From assembly GCF_003670275.1 (NCBI RefSeq), contig NZ_QXJF01000016.1, positions 1 to 51,058 on the forward strand: a stretch of DNA of 51,058 nucleotides. Direction: 5' to 3'. This DNA comes from Helicobacter labetoulli (GTDB taxonomy: Bacteria > Campylobacterota > Campylobacteria > Campylobacterales > Helicobacteraceae). Positions within the stretch are counted from its first letter, which is position 1; every line of letters starts with the position of its first letter. The notes under the pieces were generated by a model. That model saw only the letters and a list, made by a program, of their open reading frames with translations. It did no database searches and was not told the DNA's origin. A program made the position numbers and the translations under genes. This document shows, one piece after another, positions 35,005 to 44,202 of the stretch.

Positions 35005-36570
35005 ATGCGTATTGATATTTTTTGCGAGAGTGGGGAGGGCTATGGGCTAGGGCATTTCTACCGCTCTTTAAAACTCATCGCCATATTTGTAAAATTGACA
35101 AAGCTCCCTTATATCCACGCCATCACTTTGCATAATCGCGGCGATTACACCCCACCACCTTTGCATACTCTGCTAGATTCTCCACCTTCGCATATTGAGC
35201 TTATATGCAAAAATTACGAGTGGTTATCCACTCAACCTGAAATGCTTGAACTTGCCATTGTGGATAGCTATGAGGCACAAGAGTGGTTTTATCATCGTTT
35301 AATTCAGCATAGCCAAGCCCTTATTTGCCTTGATGATACTTTGCGTGATGTGTATCCAAATGATTGCTACATTCTCAATCCCACGCCAGATTCTAAGTCG
35401 TATTTTAAGGGGTATTCTCACTTGTGGTGTGGGGAAGAATATATGATTTTGCCCCAACATATAGAATCTAAACCATTAGAATCTGCACAAGATTCCAAGC
35501 CCACAGCCCACAATCAAAATAAGCAAATCTTCGTGAATTTTGGCGGTGTAGATTTGAGTAATCTCTCCCAAAGATTTATTGATTTACTCGCTGATTTACT
35601 TATGAGTGTGCCTGTGGGGCAGTGTCATTTTCATCTCGTGCTAGGCGGTGGCTATCCCCATAAAATCGCCATTCCAAAGCCCCTTGAAAATTTCATTAGT
35701 ATGTATCACAATCTCACGCCTAGCGAGTTTTTACACTTGGCTTCCACTTGTGATTATGCTCTAAGTGCCGGAGGCGGCAGTATGCTTGAATTGCTTAGGC
35801 TTAAAGTCCCAAGTATTATTGTGCAAACTGTACAAAATCAATCATTTCACATAGAGCAGTGGGAGAAAAAGGGTGTGATTTATCACGCAAAAGATTTGCC
35901 CTCCGCCCTTAGCACCTTAGAATCTTGGCAGGAGAATCCCCCTAAGATTCTAAAGCAAAATCTTAAAAATCTAAACCTTGGCTCAAAGCTTGAATCCGCT
36001 CTCTTAAGGCTTATTAAGAATCTAGTTAAGCCTCATAGCACCACGCAGAGTTTAGCACACATAAAGCTTAATGCTCTATCTTTTCTAACACTCACGCCCA
36101 CGCAGTCCCAAGTCGTTTTGCAAATGCGAAATCACCCAGACATTGCTAAATGGATGTATGCGACTTGTATCACTCAAGAATCTCACAATGCCTTTCTAGC
36201 AAACCTTGCAAATGACAACACAAAACGATATTGGCTCTTACAAGAAGATAATGAATATATCGGTGTAGGCTCGCTCACAAGGATAAATCTCACCCATCGC
36301 CACGCCTTTATTGGAATCTACAAAAATGTGGATTCTACTCTTTCATATAAGGGAGCTAAGATTCTAACATTTTTAGAATCTTATGCCTTTAACGAGCTAG
36401 GTTTGCATACCTTGCACCTTGAAGTATTAGAGCATAATGCCCAAGCCATAGCATTTTATAAAAAAATGGGCTATACACAAGAGGGGATTTTGCACGATTT
36501 TATACGCGAAGTAAAAAATTCTAAAAGCACATATCACAATGTCATCTTAATGTATAAGGAGTGTGTATGA
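35005..36570 (+). CDS. Fused PseG-PseH: UDP-sugar hydrolase plus N-acetyltransferase of pseudaminic acid synthesis
   Basis: 521 residues with two parts. Residues 1 to about 340 are PseG-like: FCESGEGYGLGHFYRSLKL with the GxGHxxR loop, then a GT-B type second half with SAGGGSMLELLRLKVPSIIVQ. PseG cleaves UDP from UDP-2,4-diacetamido-trideoxy-altrose. Residues from about 355 on are a GNAT acetyltransferase like PseH: MRNHPDIAKWMYAT, IGVGSLTRINL, a cofactor stretch near KGAKILTFLESYA and HNAQAIAFYKKMGY. PseH acetylates the 4-amino group one step before PseG. Joining the two steps in one chain differs from H. pylori and Campylobacter, where they are separate genes or PseG is fused to PseF. Its stop overlaps the pseI start (ATGA). 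Confidence 0.87.
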   Translation: MRIDIFCESGEGYGLGHFYRSLKLIAIFVKLTKLPYIHAITLHNRGDYTPPPLHTLLDSPPSHIELICKNYEWLSTQPEMLELAIVDSYEAQEWFYHRLIQHSQALICLDDTLRDVYPNDCYILNPTPDSKSYFKGYSHLWCGEEYMILPQHIESKPLESAQDSKPTAHNQNKQIFVNFGGVDLSNLSQRFIDLLADLLMSVPVGQCHFHLVLGGGYPHKIAIPKPLENFISMYHNLTPSEFLHLASTCDYALSAGGGSMLELLRLKVPSIIVQTVQNQSFHIEQWEKKGVIYHAKDLPSALSTLESWQENPPKILKQNLKNLNLGSKLESALLRLIKNLVKPHSTTQSLAHIKLNALSFLTLTPTQSQVVLQMRNHPDIAKWMYATCITQESHNAFLANLANDNTKRYWLLQEDNEYIGVGSLTRINLTHRHAFIGIYKNVDSTLSYKGAKILTFLESYAFNELGLHTLHLEVLEHNAQAIAFYKKMGYTQEGILHDFIREVKNSKSTYHNVILMYKECV

Positions 36571-37586
36571 AATCCCCACTTATCATTGCCGAGCTAAGTG
36601 CCAATCATCAGCAGGATTTGCAAATCGCCAAAGATTCAATCACTGCTATTGCCAAAAGTGGTGCTGATGGTGTAAAGCTGCAAACCTACACGCCCTCCTG
36701 CCTTACGCTAGATTCTAAAAATCCGCATTTTGCCATTAGCGGTGGGACATTATGGGATAATACCTATCTGTATGATTTATACAAACAAGCCCAAACTCCC
36801 TATGAGTGGCACAAAGAGCTTTTTACTCTTGCACGAAGTTTAGGATTAATCGTGTTTAGCTCACCTTTTTCTGTGGAGGGCGTTGAGTTTTTAGAATCGT
36901 TGCAATGCCCTATGTATAAGGTGGCAAGCTTTGAGATTATGCACTATGAGCTAATCACTGCTATTGCTAAGAGCAAAAAACCTATCATTTTTTCCACAGG
37001 CATTGCTACGGACAAAGAGATTGAATCTGCCCTTACTCTCTGCCATAAATATGGGAGTAAGGACATTACACTTTTACACTGCATAAGTGAGTATCCCGCC
37101 CCCTTAGATTCAGCAAATATCAAAGCGATGCTAGGTTTAAAGCAAAGATTCAAAAAATACAATATCAAAGTTGGACTTTCAGATCATACGCTTGGTAGTC
37201 TCTGCCCCATTATTGCTACAAGTTTGGGGGCGAGTATGATTGAGAAGCATTTTATCCTTGATAAAAGCCTTGGTGGTGTGGATAGTGCCTTTAGTATGGA
37301 TAAAGATGAGTTTCACGCAATGGTAGAGCAGGTGCGTAGCACAGCCCTAGCCCTTGGCAAAAAGAATCCGCAAGTGCCTAAAAGCACACTCAAAAAGCGA
37401 AGAATGTTTGCACGGAGCATTTGGGTTACAAAAGATATTGCTAAGGGGGAGCGTTTCACAAAGGAAAATATCGCTATCTTGCGTCCCAATGGCGGAATGC
37501 ACCCGCGGTATTTTTCACAGATTCTAAATACAAAAGCAAAGCGTGATTACAAGGCTGCCTCACCACTCATAAAGCATAAATTATAA
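36567..37586 (+). CDS. pseI: Pseudaminic acid synthase
   Basis: 339 residues. PseI condenses the PseG product with phosphoenolpyruvate to pseudaminic acid, which decorates flagellin in Helicobacter and is needed for filament assembly. Barrel landmarks are IIAELSANHQQDL, GADGVKLQTYTP, VASFEIMHYELI and EKHFILDKSLGGVDSAFS. A C-terminal SAF (antifreeze-like) domain starts near RSIWVTKDIAKGE and ends NGGMHPRYF. The ATG at 36567 has AAGGAG upstream and overlaps the previous stop, so expression is coupled to the fused gene. Confidence 0.93.
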   Translation: MKSPLIIAELSANHQQDLQIAKDSITAIAKSGADGVKLQTYTPSCLTLDSKNPHFAISGGTLWDNTYLYDLYKQAQTPYEWHKELFTLARSLGLIVFSSPFSVEGVEFLESLQCPMYKVASFEIMHYELITAIAKSKKPIIFSTGIATDKEIESALTLCHKYGSKDITLLHCISEYPAPLDSANIKAMLGLKQRFKKYNIKVGLSDHTLGSLCPIIATSLGASMIEKHFILDKSLGGVDSAFSMDKDEFHAMVEQVRSTALALGKKNPQVPKSTLKKRRMFARSIWVTKDIAKGERFTKENIAILRPNGGMHPRYFSQILNTKAKRDYKAASPLIKHKL

Positions 37587-37635
37587 CTTTAAGGGTATAA
37601 TCATCATTTCAAATCCCAAAGTTAAAAGGAAAGCT

Positions 37636-38781
37636 ATGTTGCCATCTACTCCATTACTTTTTACACCCGGTCCTACCCCCGTGCCAGAATCTTTGCGTCA
37701 AGCGATGAGTGAGCCTACACTCCACCATAGAACTCCAGAGTTTGAAAGCATTTTTACTAAAGCAAGAGAAGGGCTTTTAGAGCTTTTAGGAATGAAAGAA
37801 GTGCTAATGCTTGCAAGTAGCGGCAGCGGGGCTATGGAAGCTTGTGTGCTAACTTTTAGTGCTAAAAAAATGTTAAGTATCAATAGCGGGAAGTTTGGCG
37901 AACGCTTTGGTAAAATCGCCAAGGCTCATAAGATTCCATACACAGAGATTATAAACGAGTGGGATACCCCAGCGAGTGTAGAATCTGTGCTTGAGATTTT
38001 GCAAAATGATAAAGACATTGATTGCTTTTGTATGCAAATGTGTGAATCTGCAGGGGGCTTACGACACCCAGCAGAAGCCATAGCTAAGGCGATTAAGGAG
38101 TATAATCCAAATATTATTATTGTGGTTGATGCCATTACGGCAATGGGCGTTGAAGCCATTGATACAAGTCATATTGACGCCCTTATTGGCGGCTCACAAA
38201 AGGCGTTTATGCTGCCACCGGGCTTAAGCATTATCGGGCTATCACCCCAAGCGATACAAAAGATTGAAGAACGCGATGTAGGCTTTTATTTTAATCTTAA
38301 AACCGAGCTAAAAAATCAAGTCAAAAACACAACTGCTTGGACAGCGCCAACGACAATTATTACGGGACTTGCGAAGTATTTTGAGCTTGTATCCCAAAAT
38401 GGCGGACAAAAAACAGGAATGGAGCAAATCTACAAAGACACAAAGGCTAGAAGCCTATCCACGCAAAAAGCCCTAGAATCTATCGGGCTAAAAATCTACC
38501 CCAAATCCCCCGCCCTAGCGATGAATACCATTTATGATGAAAACAATGCGGCAAATTTACGCAAGATTCTAAAGACAGAATTTAATCTCAATGTCGCAGG
38601 GGGGCAGGATAGGCTAAAGACGAGTATTGTGCGGATTAATCAAATGGGGCTTATCCCACTATCTCAAAGCCTATGGGTTGTCAATGTCTTTGAACTTGCC
38701 TTGCAAAAGTTAGGATTAAGGGGCTTTAATGGTGAAGCAAATAAGGTGTTTTTAGAATCGTATTATGCGTTACAAGTTTAA
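37636..38781 (+). CDS. Class V aminotransferase (alanine-glyoxylate / serine-pyruvate type)
   Basis: 381 residues of the PLP fold type I. The start LFTPGPTPVPESLRQAM and THHRT-like LHHRTPEFE are typical. LASSGSGAMEACVL holds the phosphate-binding turn, VVDAITAMG the cofactor aspartate, and GGSQKAFMLPPG the PLP-binding lysine near residue 195. Family members transfer amino groups from serine or alanine to glyoxylate or pyruvate. A role in serine synthesis beside serB is possible but unproven. It starts 49 bases after pseI and precedes miaA. Confidence 0.82.
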   Translation: MLPSTPLLFTPGPTPVPESLRQAMSEPTLHHRTPEFESIFTKAREGLLELLGMKEVLMLASSGSGAMEACVLTFSAKKMLSINSGKFGERFGKIAKAHKIPYTEIINEWDTPASVESVLEILQNDKDIDCFCMQMCESAGGLRHPAEAIAKAIKEYNPNIIIVVDAITAMGVEAIDTSHIDALIGGSQKAFMLPPGLSIIGLSPQAIQKIEERDVGFYFNLKTELKNQVKNTTAWTAPTTIITGLAKYFELVSQNGGQKTGMEQIYKDTKARSLSTQKALESIGLKIYPKSPALAMNTIYDENNAANLRKILKTEFNLNVAGGQDRLKTSIVRINQMGLIPLSQSLWVVNVFELALQKLGLRGFNGEANKVFLESYYALQV

Positions 38782-38800
38782 AAAGCAAAAAGTCTAAAAA

Positions 38801-39808
38801 GTGCCACAACACACGCAAGATTCTAAAACTCAAGATTCTCCACCCAATGCAGAATCTTTACATCTACGCTTCACTCAAGCTCTGCATTCTCTCGCAGACA
38901 AAGCCTTAGATTCTAAGCCAAAAATCATTGCCATTCTCGGCTCAAGCGGGAGTGGTAAAACTGCCCTTGCCCATTCCGTAGCGTTGCAAAAGGGCTGTGA
39001 GATTTTTAGCCTTGATTCTTTGGGGATTTATAAGGGCTTTGATATAGCTTCCGCCAAACCCACGATTTTAGAAAAAACGCAGGTGTGCTACCACGCACTA
39101 GATGTGCTAAGCCCAAGTGAAAAAAGCAATGCTATGCTTTTTTTTACGCTTTTGTGCGAGTGTATTTTGCAGCTTAAGCCAAATACGCCTTTGCTGATTG
39201 TGGGGGGCAGTAGCTTTTTTCTCAAAAGCATTATAGAAGGTTTAAGCCCTATGCCAAATCTGCAAGGCTATGAGGGGTGGCTAGAATCTCTAGGAGAGTT
39301 GAAGGAGCAATATGCGTTTTTACATAGCATTGATACATACTATGCTAACAAGATTGCCCCACAAGATACATACAGAATCCACAAAGCCCTAAGCCTCTAT
39401 AAAGCTACGCAATTAAAGCCTAGCGAGTATTTTGCCACGCATAAGCCTACACCCTTTCCTTTGCACATAGAGATTTTTGCCCTAGACAAGCCACGAGATG
39501 AGCTAAGGGCAGATATTTTAAAGCGAAGCCAAAAGATGATAGAGCAAGGCATTGTAGAAGAGACAAAAGAGGTTTTAGAATCTTATGGAGAGGGCATACT
39601 GCCTTTAAATGCCATCGGTCCAAAGGAGTGTGTGGCGTTTTTACAGGGCAAAATCACAAGCCTTCAATCTTTACAACAAGAGCTATTTTTTCACACCTGT
39701 CAATTAGCCAAACGCCAAGCCACCTTTAACCGCACACAATTCCCCAAAATCTCACTTTTATCCAAACACGACTTACAAAAGGAGCTTGATAAGCTTTTAT
39801 CCATTTAA
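38801..39808 (+). CDS. miaA: tRNA dimethylallyltransferase
   Basis: 335 residues. MiaA adds an isopentenyl group to A37 of tRNAs reading UNN codons. The P-loop GSSGSGKTALA is near residue 50, followed by FSLDSLGIYKGFDIASAKP (the substrate aspartate region), and later QLAKRQATFNRTQF, which matches the family C-terminal tRNA-contact motif. No ATG opens this frame before the P-loop. The start is GTG at 38801 with no strong ribosome-binding site, so the first 45 residues (rich in DSKTQDSPP) are less certain. It lies 19 bases after the aminotransferase. Confidence 0.92.
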   Translation: MPQHTQDSKTQDSPPNAESLHLRFTQALHSLADKALDSKPKIIAILGSSGSGKTALAHSVALQKGCEIFSLDSLGIYKGFDIASAKPTILEKTQVCYHALDVLSPSEKSNAMLFFTLLCECILQLKPNTPLLIVGGSSFFLKSIIEGLSPMPNLQGYEGWLESLGELKEQYAFLHSIDTYYANKIAPQDTYRIHKALSLYKATQLKPSEYFATHKPTPFPLHIEIFALDKPRDELRADILKRSQKMIEQGIVEETKEVLESYGEGILPLNAIGPKECVAFLQGKITSLQSLQQELFFHTCQLAKRQATFNRTQFPKISLLSKHDLQKELDKLLSI

Positions 39809-39984
39809 TTTAAAGATATTTAGAATCCACAACAAAGCTACATATTGAGTATGAGTAAAATTTAGTCAATAAAGATTAGATTTCACCTATGGTAATGCTA
39901 GTAAGTTCTTGCTCACATTTGTAAAAATGATAAGACTCTCATTTTCTATCAACTATGGACTCTAGGGTATTAAAAGAATGAAAT
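39809..39984. other. Non-coding gap between converging miaA and esterase genes
   Basis: 176 AT-rich bases. I find no convincing ORF, tRNA or strong hairpin. The nearest to a structure is a weak T-rich stretch after the miaA stop. Confidence 0.5.
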
Positions 39985-40578
39985 CTAAATTCTTTTAAGC
40001 AAGGTGTGGAGTGGCTTTTTGTATGGGCTGAAGTCAGCTATGCTATGCCCACTTTGTGAGAGTAGAATCTGTGCGTAGTTTTGCCAATAGGCTTGTGAGA
40101 TTCTAGGGTTGATTAATTCATCATTTTGAGAGATACACACGCAGATTTTAACTTCCTTTGGCGGAGGGAGCTTCAAAGCGTGGGCATAGCTCTGCCAAGA
40201 TTCTAGGTTGAGTGTAAATTCTTTTTGTGTGGTGGAGTTGATTTGAGGTTTGTTGATGTATTTTTCAAGCTGGGTTAGAGGCGTTAAAACGGGGTTAAAA
40301 AGCATCATTGCTTGTGGGGTTGGTATCTCTAGGTTATGGGCAAAAAGCACAAGCTGCCAAAGATAGAATGCCCCTAAAGAGTTGCCCACAAAGCAAAAAG
40401 GCTCTTTTGGGTTGAGCTGGGCTAGAAACTGCTTTTTTATATTGTGGAGATTTGCCATAAAGTCTCCGCCATTTTCATACACAAGCTCAAAGGGCGTAAT
40501 GTCTAAGCCCTCGCAGATTCTAAAATAAGCTTGGCAATGGTATGAAGAGTGGAATCTGTGAGAGTAGAAAAACTGCAC
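39985..40578 (-). CDS. YqiA-like alpha/beta-hydrolase (esterase)
   Basis: 197 residues. The nucleophile elbow is FVGNSLGAFYLWQL near residue 63-76 with the serine in GNSLG. A late aspartate in ISQNDELINP and histidine in SQSGHSIADF complete a Ser-Asp-His set. Small proteins of this type (UPF0227/YqiA) are esterases of unknown natural substrate. It ends the minus-strand run from metY onward and starts 15 bases after the pseudouridine synthase gene. Confidence 0.75.
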   Translation of the reverse strand: MQFFYSHRFHSSYHCQAYFRICEGLDITPFELVYENGGDFMANLHNIKKQFLAQLNPKEPFCFVGNSLGAFYLWQLVLFAHNLEIPTPQAMMLFNPVLTPLTQLEKYINKPQINSTTQKEFTLNLESWQSYAHALKLPPPKEVKICVCISQNDELINPRISQAYWQNYAQILLSQSGHSIADFSPYKKPLHTLLKRI

Positions 40579-40593
40579 GATTGCTCCTTCTGC

Positions 40594-41331
40594 CTATCCT
40601 ATGTGAAATTCTTGCGGAAGTAGGGAAACAAACTCATAGCCCAAAAGACTGATTTTATGTGCGTGAAGCATAAGGCGTTTGGCATTGTCGTTTTTGTTGC
40701 CATAGAGAGTGTCGCCAACGATGGGGTGATTGATACTTTGGCAATGCACGCGGATTTGATGAGTGCGACCTGTGGTGATGATGGCTTGGGCTTGTGTCTT
40801 TTTGCCAACAATGCTTAGGGGGGTTAGCTGTGTGTGAGCGGACAGCCCATTTTTATCAATGCGAGACTTGGCAAAGCCCTTTTTTATTGTGGATATGGGC
40901 TTATTAATGGTAATAGAATCTGCTAAGATTCCGTGTAGTAGGCAAATATATTCTTTATACACGGCTTGTTTTCTAAAAGCCTCTTTGGCTTTAAGATGAA
41001 AGGGGCTGTTTTCTTGTATGAGTAAAATCACTCCGCTTGTTTGCTTATCTAGTCTGTGGAGTAGGCTCCAGCCATCAAACATATCGCTTAGGTCATAGGA
41101 TTCTATAAAGGGAGGTTTATCAAGGGCGAGAATCTGCTTGTCTTCAAAAATAATTTTTGGCTTTTGTATCTTTGCTACTTCAAAAGTCGCATTGAGAGGG
41201 AGCTCTAAGCGCGCAATGGTTATTTTCTTGCCATTGCTTGAGACAAGCCCTTTGTCAATGAGAGATTTGGCGAGATTATGAGAAATGCGTTGAGATTTTG
41301 CTAAGAGTTTGTAGGCTTTATCAGTTGGCAT
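40594..41331 (-). CDS. RluA-family pseudouridine synthase
   Basis: 245 residues. An N-terminal S4-like RNA-binding part (KLLAKSQRISHNLAKSLIDKG) precedes the catalytic domain, which has HRLDKQTSGVILL with the catalytic aspartate near residue 94 and GRTHQIRVHCQSINHPIVGD near 190-210. The enzyme converts uridine to pseudouridine in rRNA or tRNA; the target site is unknown. H. pylori has a related gene next to waaA. The ATG lies inside the end of waaA (11-base overlap). Confidence 0.88.
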   Translation of the reverse strand: MPTDKAYKLLAKSQRISHNLAKSLIDKGLVSSNGKKITIARLELPLNATFEVAKIQKPKIIFEDKQILALDKPPFIESYDLSDMFDGWSLLHRLDKQTSGVILLIQENSPFHLKAKEAFRKQAVYKEYICLLHGILADSITINKPISTIKKGFAKSRIDKNGLSAHTQLTPLSIVGKKTQAQAIITTGRTHQIRVHCQSINHPIVGDTLYGNKNDNAKRLMLHAHKISLLGYEFVSLLPQEFHIG

Positions 41332-42577
41332 ATTCTATCTTTTGTATAAGGATATTAAGCTTGTGGCTTGAATCTGATTTGATAGAGCTTTGGGGGAGTT
41401 CTTGCCATCTTAAAAGTGTGTCTTGTAGGCTTTGTGGTGGGATTAGCACATAGTCTTGCACCGCTTCAAAAAGGGCGTATTGGTTGAAAATATGCTCCCC
41501 ACTTATGAGTTTTGTATGGAAAAAGGCGGGTTCAAGGGGATTATGTCCGCCGATATTTGGCATAAAGCTTCCGCATAAAATCACCACATCACTGATTGCA
41601 TAGAGATTGTTTAGCTCACCTAATGTGTCAATCACGATGGCTTGTGCGGTGGATTCAAGCTTATGCTGTGAAAAAAATGTTGTTTGAAAAAAGCTTTGCG
41701 TGAGTTCATAGACTTCTTTAAATCGCTCTGGGTGGCGAGGTGCGATAAGAAGCAAGGGATTTTGTTGGGGGTTTTCTTGTGATTGTGTGTTGGCACAAAG
41801 GGCTTTAAAGCTTTCTAAAATCAGCTTTTCTTCGCCCTTATGTGTGCTTGCCGCACAAAAGATAGGGCGATTTGGCTTTGTATAAGTGGCACTAAGGGTT
41901 GGGGTATTTAGAATCTTGAGATTCCCAAAGGCTTCCACATTTTTTGCCCCAAGATGTTCTAGCCGCTGTTTATCAATATGGCTTTGTGCTAAGACTTCAT
42001 CAATCAAGGCAAAAATACCTTGATAAAACCACCCAAAACGCTGATAGCTTGCAAGGGAGCGTTGTGAGATTCTAGCGTTAATAAGTAGGGTGCGAGCATT
42101 GCTTGATTTTGCGACATAAAAAAGCATTTTCCATAATTCCGCTTCGGTTACCACAAGGCATTGCAGATTTTTGTAATATTTAGCCCAAAAGGGTAGAAAA
42201 ATCTCAAAAGGCAGGTAACGCACCATAACGCACAAGCTAGAATCCTGCCTGTTTGCATATAGACGCTTTGCTTCATTAAAGCCTGTGTGTGTGATTGTGG
42301 TGATGAGAATAGTGCAAGGCTTTGAATCTAGGGCTTTGAGTATTGGCTCTAAAGATTTTATTTCACCATAAGAACAAGCGTGAAACCAAAAGTTGGGGGA
42401 TTGCTCTAGTTTTTTTAGTGCTTTGAAGGGAGAAAATCTCGCAGAGATAGAATCGCGATGTTTAGCACGAAAGGCACTCACAAGCAGCAGTGGCAAAGCC
42501 ACAAGATAGAGCAAAAGGCAAGAGAGAAAATACATAAGAGGAAAGCTTGTCTTTTGTCTGCTTATGTGTTCTTTCAA
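41321..42577 (-). CDS. waaA: 3-deoxy-D-manno-octulosonic acid transferase
   Basis: 418 residues. WaaA (KdtA) adds Kdo to lipid A precursor at the inner membrane. An N-terminal membrane anchor (about residues 13-36) is followed by FWFHACSYGEIKS with the catalytic glutamate near 74. The second GT-B domain has FCAASTHKGEEKLIL, LLIAPRHPERF, and GSFMPNIGGHNPLEPAFF near 345. It is needed for lipopolysaccharide and is consistent with the other envelope genes in the window. It lies 28 bases after flgZ. Confidence 0.93.
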   Translation of the reverse strand: MKEHISRQKTSFPLMYFLSCLLLYLVALPLLLVSAFRAKHRDSISARFSPFKALKKLEQSPNFWFHACSYGEIKSLEPILKALDSKPCTILITTITHTGFNEAKRLYANRQDSSLCVMVRYLPFEIFLPFWAKYYKNLQCLVVTEAELWKMLFYVAKSSNARTLLINARISQRSLASYQRFGWFYQGIFALIDEVLAQSHIDKQRLEHLGAKNVEAFGNLKILNTPTLSATYTKPNRPIFCAASTHKGEEKLILESFKALCANTQSQENPQQNPLLLIAPRHPERFKEVYELTQSFFQTTFFSQHKLESTAQAIVIDTLGELNNLYAISDVVILCGSFMPNIGGHNPLEPAFFHTKLISGEHIFNQYALFEAVQDYVLIPPQSLQDTLLRWQELPQSSIKSDSSHKLNILIQKIEYAN

Positions 42578-42605
42578 CGCTAATTCCTAAAAAGTAGAAT
42601 CTAGC

Positions 42606-43349
42606 CTAAGCCTCTTCTTTTTTGCTTGAGACTTTGGCTTCATTTTGTGTATTGATATAGAGAATTCTTCCACAATGTGGGCAGTTGATAATATCATTGC
42701 CTTTAATGATTTCATTGTAAATGGTATCATTGAGCTTCATAAAGCAGCCGCCACAAGCTTGTTTGAAAACCGGCACAACGCTTGTATTCCCTGCCCATCG
42801 GCGAATCTTGGCGTAAAATCCTGTAATCTTGCTATCCATTTTCGCACTTAATGCTTCTTTTTTGTCAAAGAGTTCTTGTTGCATTTTTTTAATTTCTTGG
42901 ACTTGGCTTTGAGTTTGAGATTTAAGTGTTTGGATAAGAGATTTTAGCTCTTCAAGCTGTGGGGCATAGGCATTTCTCTCTTCTTCTTTAGTGGTTCTTA
43001 ATGCTTCAAGTCGCTCAATCTCGCTATTTGAATGTGTCATATTTTCTTTGGCAATATCGGATTCTACATCTAAGGCACGGATTTCTTTTTCTGTTTTGAC
43101 TTCTTTTTGCTTTTTGGAGATTTGCTCTAATTTTGCCGAGGCATCTTGGATATTTCTATCGTGATGAGCGATTTCAAGATTTATAGCGTGGGCTTCTTGG
43201 TTGAGATCTTCAATATTTTTTAGAATCTGCTCTTGTTGGTTGATTTTCTCATCAAGCTCACTTCGAACTTTTTGGATTTTAGGTCCTAATTCATCAATTT
43301 GTATGTTATACGCAGCGACTTGGATAAGGTCTTGTAAATGTTTATTCAT
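42606..43349 (-). CDS. flgZ: Coiled-coil zinc-ribbon protein (FlgZ / HP0958 family)
   Basis: 247 residues. Residues from about 10 to 180 form a long charged coiled coil (ELDEKINQQEQILKNIEDLN and onward). The end is a zinc ribbon: CGGC near 205-208 and CPHC near 229-232. In H. pylori the homologue stabilises the sigma factor RpoN and binds flagellin mRNA, so it is needed for flagella. Gene order waaA, flgZ, NIF3 is the same as in H. pylori. Full length with all four cysteines. Confidence 0.9.
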   Translation of the reverse strand: MNKHLQDLIQVAAYNIQIDELGPKIQKVRSELDEKINQQEQILKNIEDLNQEAHAINLEIAHHDRNIQDASAKLEQISKKQKEVKTEKEIRALDVESDIAKENMTHSNSEIERLEALRTTKEEERNAYAPQLEELKSLIQTLKSQTQSQVQEIKKMQQELFDKKEALSAKMDSKITGFYAKIRRWAGNTSVVPVFKQACGGCFMKLNDTIYNEIIKGNDIINCPHCGRILYINTQNEAKVSSKKEEA

Positions 43350-43380
43350 CGTGATTCCCTTGTGTTTGGATTGGTCTATT

Positions 43381-44169
43381 TTAGTCTATAATGGAGCAAA
43401 AATAGAATGGATTTTTACAATCGGCAATTATAGCGTTATATCCTGCATTTTGCAAAATAGATTCAAAAATTTCTACAAAATATTTTTCACTCTCATAATG
43501 TCCCATATCAATAAGGCTAAATCCATTGCTTTTGGCTATCATCGCATCGTGGTGCTTAATATCACCTGTTATAAGGCAGGTTTGGGGCTTTTGTGGAATG
43601 AGTGAGAGTAAGGAGCAGCCACTCCCACATACAACATAGACTTCTTTAATGGAATCTAGACTGCTAGATTCTTGCGTATTTTCATAAATATCATCACCTT
43701 GCGTGTAGCTTACCGCTTTTGCTTGAAGCTTTTTGCCTACTTGCAAAGCAAGGCTTTTTAAACTTGTAGGCTCAATCTCCCCATACATAAAAAAATCTTG
43801 AGCCTTAAAATGTTTCCATTGCAGAATCTTATGTGTGAGGTAGGCATTAAGATGAGATTTATCAAAATTTGTATGCAGACTTATTAGAGCACAATTTTTA
43901 CGCAGCAAAATGCCGATAAGATTACTAGGATAGCTCTGTGTGTGAATCTGCGTTAGGGGAGTAAAAATCAAAGGGTGATGTGTGATAACAAGTGTATGTG
44001 GCTGAAGATTCTTAGCAATATCAAGAGTAAGCTCAAGGCACACAACAATATGGAATATCTCATCATCAAAGCTACCGAGATTTAAACCGCTCCTATCCCA
44101 AGATTCTTGAGTATCAAAGGGTGAGATACTCTCACATAAATCATAAATTTCCTTTACTTTTATCGCCAT
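43381..44169 (-). CDS. NIF3-family metal-binding protein
   Basis: 262 residues. Metal ligands of the family are visible: ITHHPLIF near residue 63, SLHTNFDKS near 100 and DMGHYESEKY near 230. The start KVKEIYDLCESISPF and SWDRSGLNLG are typical. NIF3 (YbgI-like) proteins form toroid hexamers with a dimetal site; their reaction is not settled. It lies 31 bases before flgZ, with metA 33 bases upstream. Confidence 0.88.
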   Translation of the reverse strand: MAIKVKEIYDLCESISPFDTQESWDRSGLNLGSFDDEIFHIVVCLELTLDIAKNLQPHTLVITHHPLIFTPLTQIHTQSYPSNLIGILLRKNCALISLHTNFDKSHLNAYLTHKILQWKHFKAQDFFMYGEIEPTSLKSLALQVGKKLQAKAVSYTQGDDIYENTQESSSLDSIKEVYVVCGSGCSLLSLIPQKPQTCLITGDIKHHDAMIAKSNGFSLIDMGHYESEKYFVEIFESILQNAGYNAIIADCKNPFYFCSIID

Positions 44170-44202
44170 AATCCCAACCTTAAAGCAAAATAAAGGGCGG
44201 CA

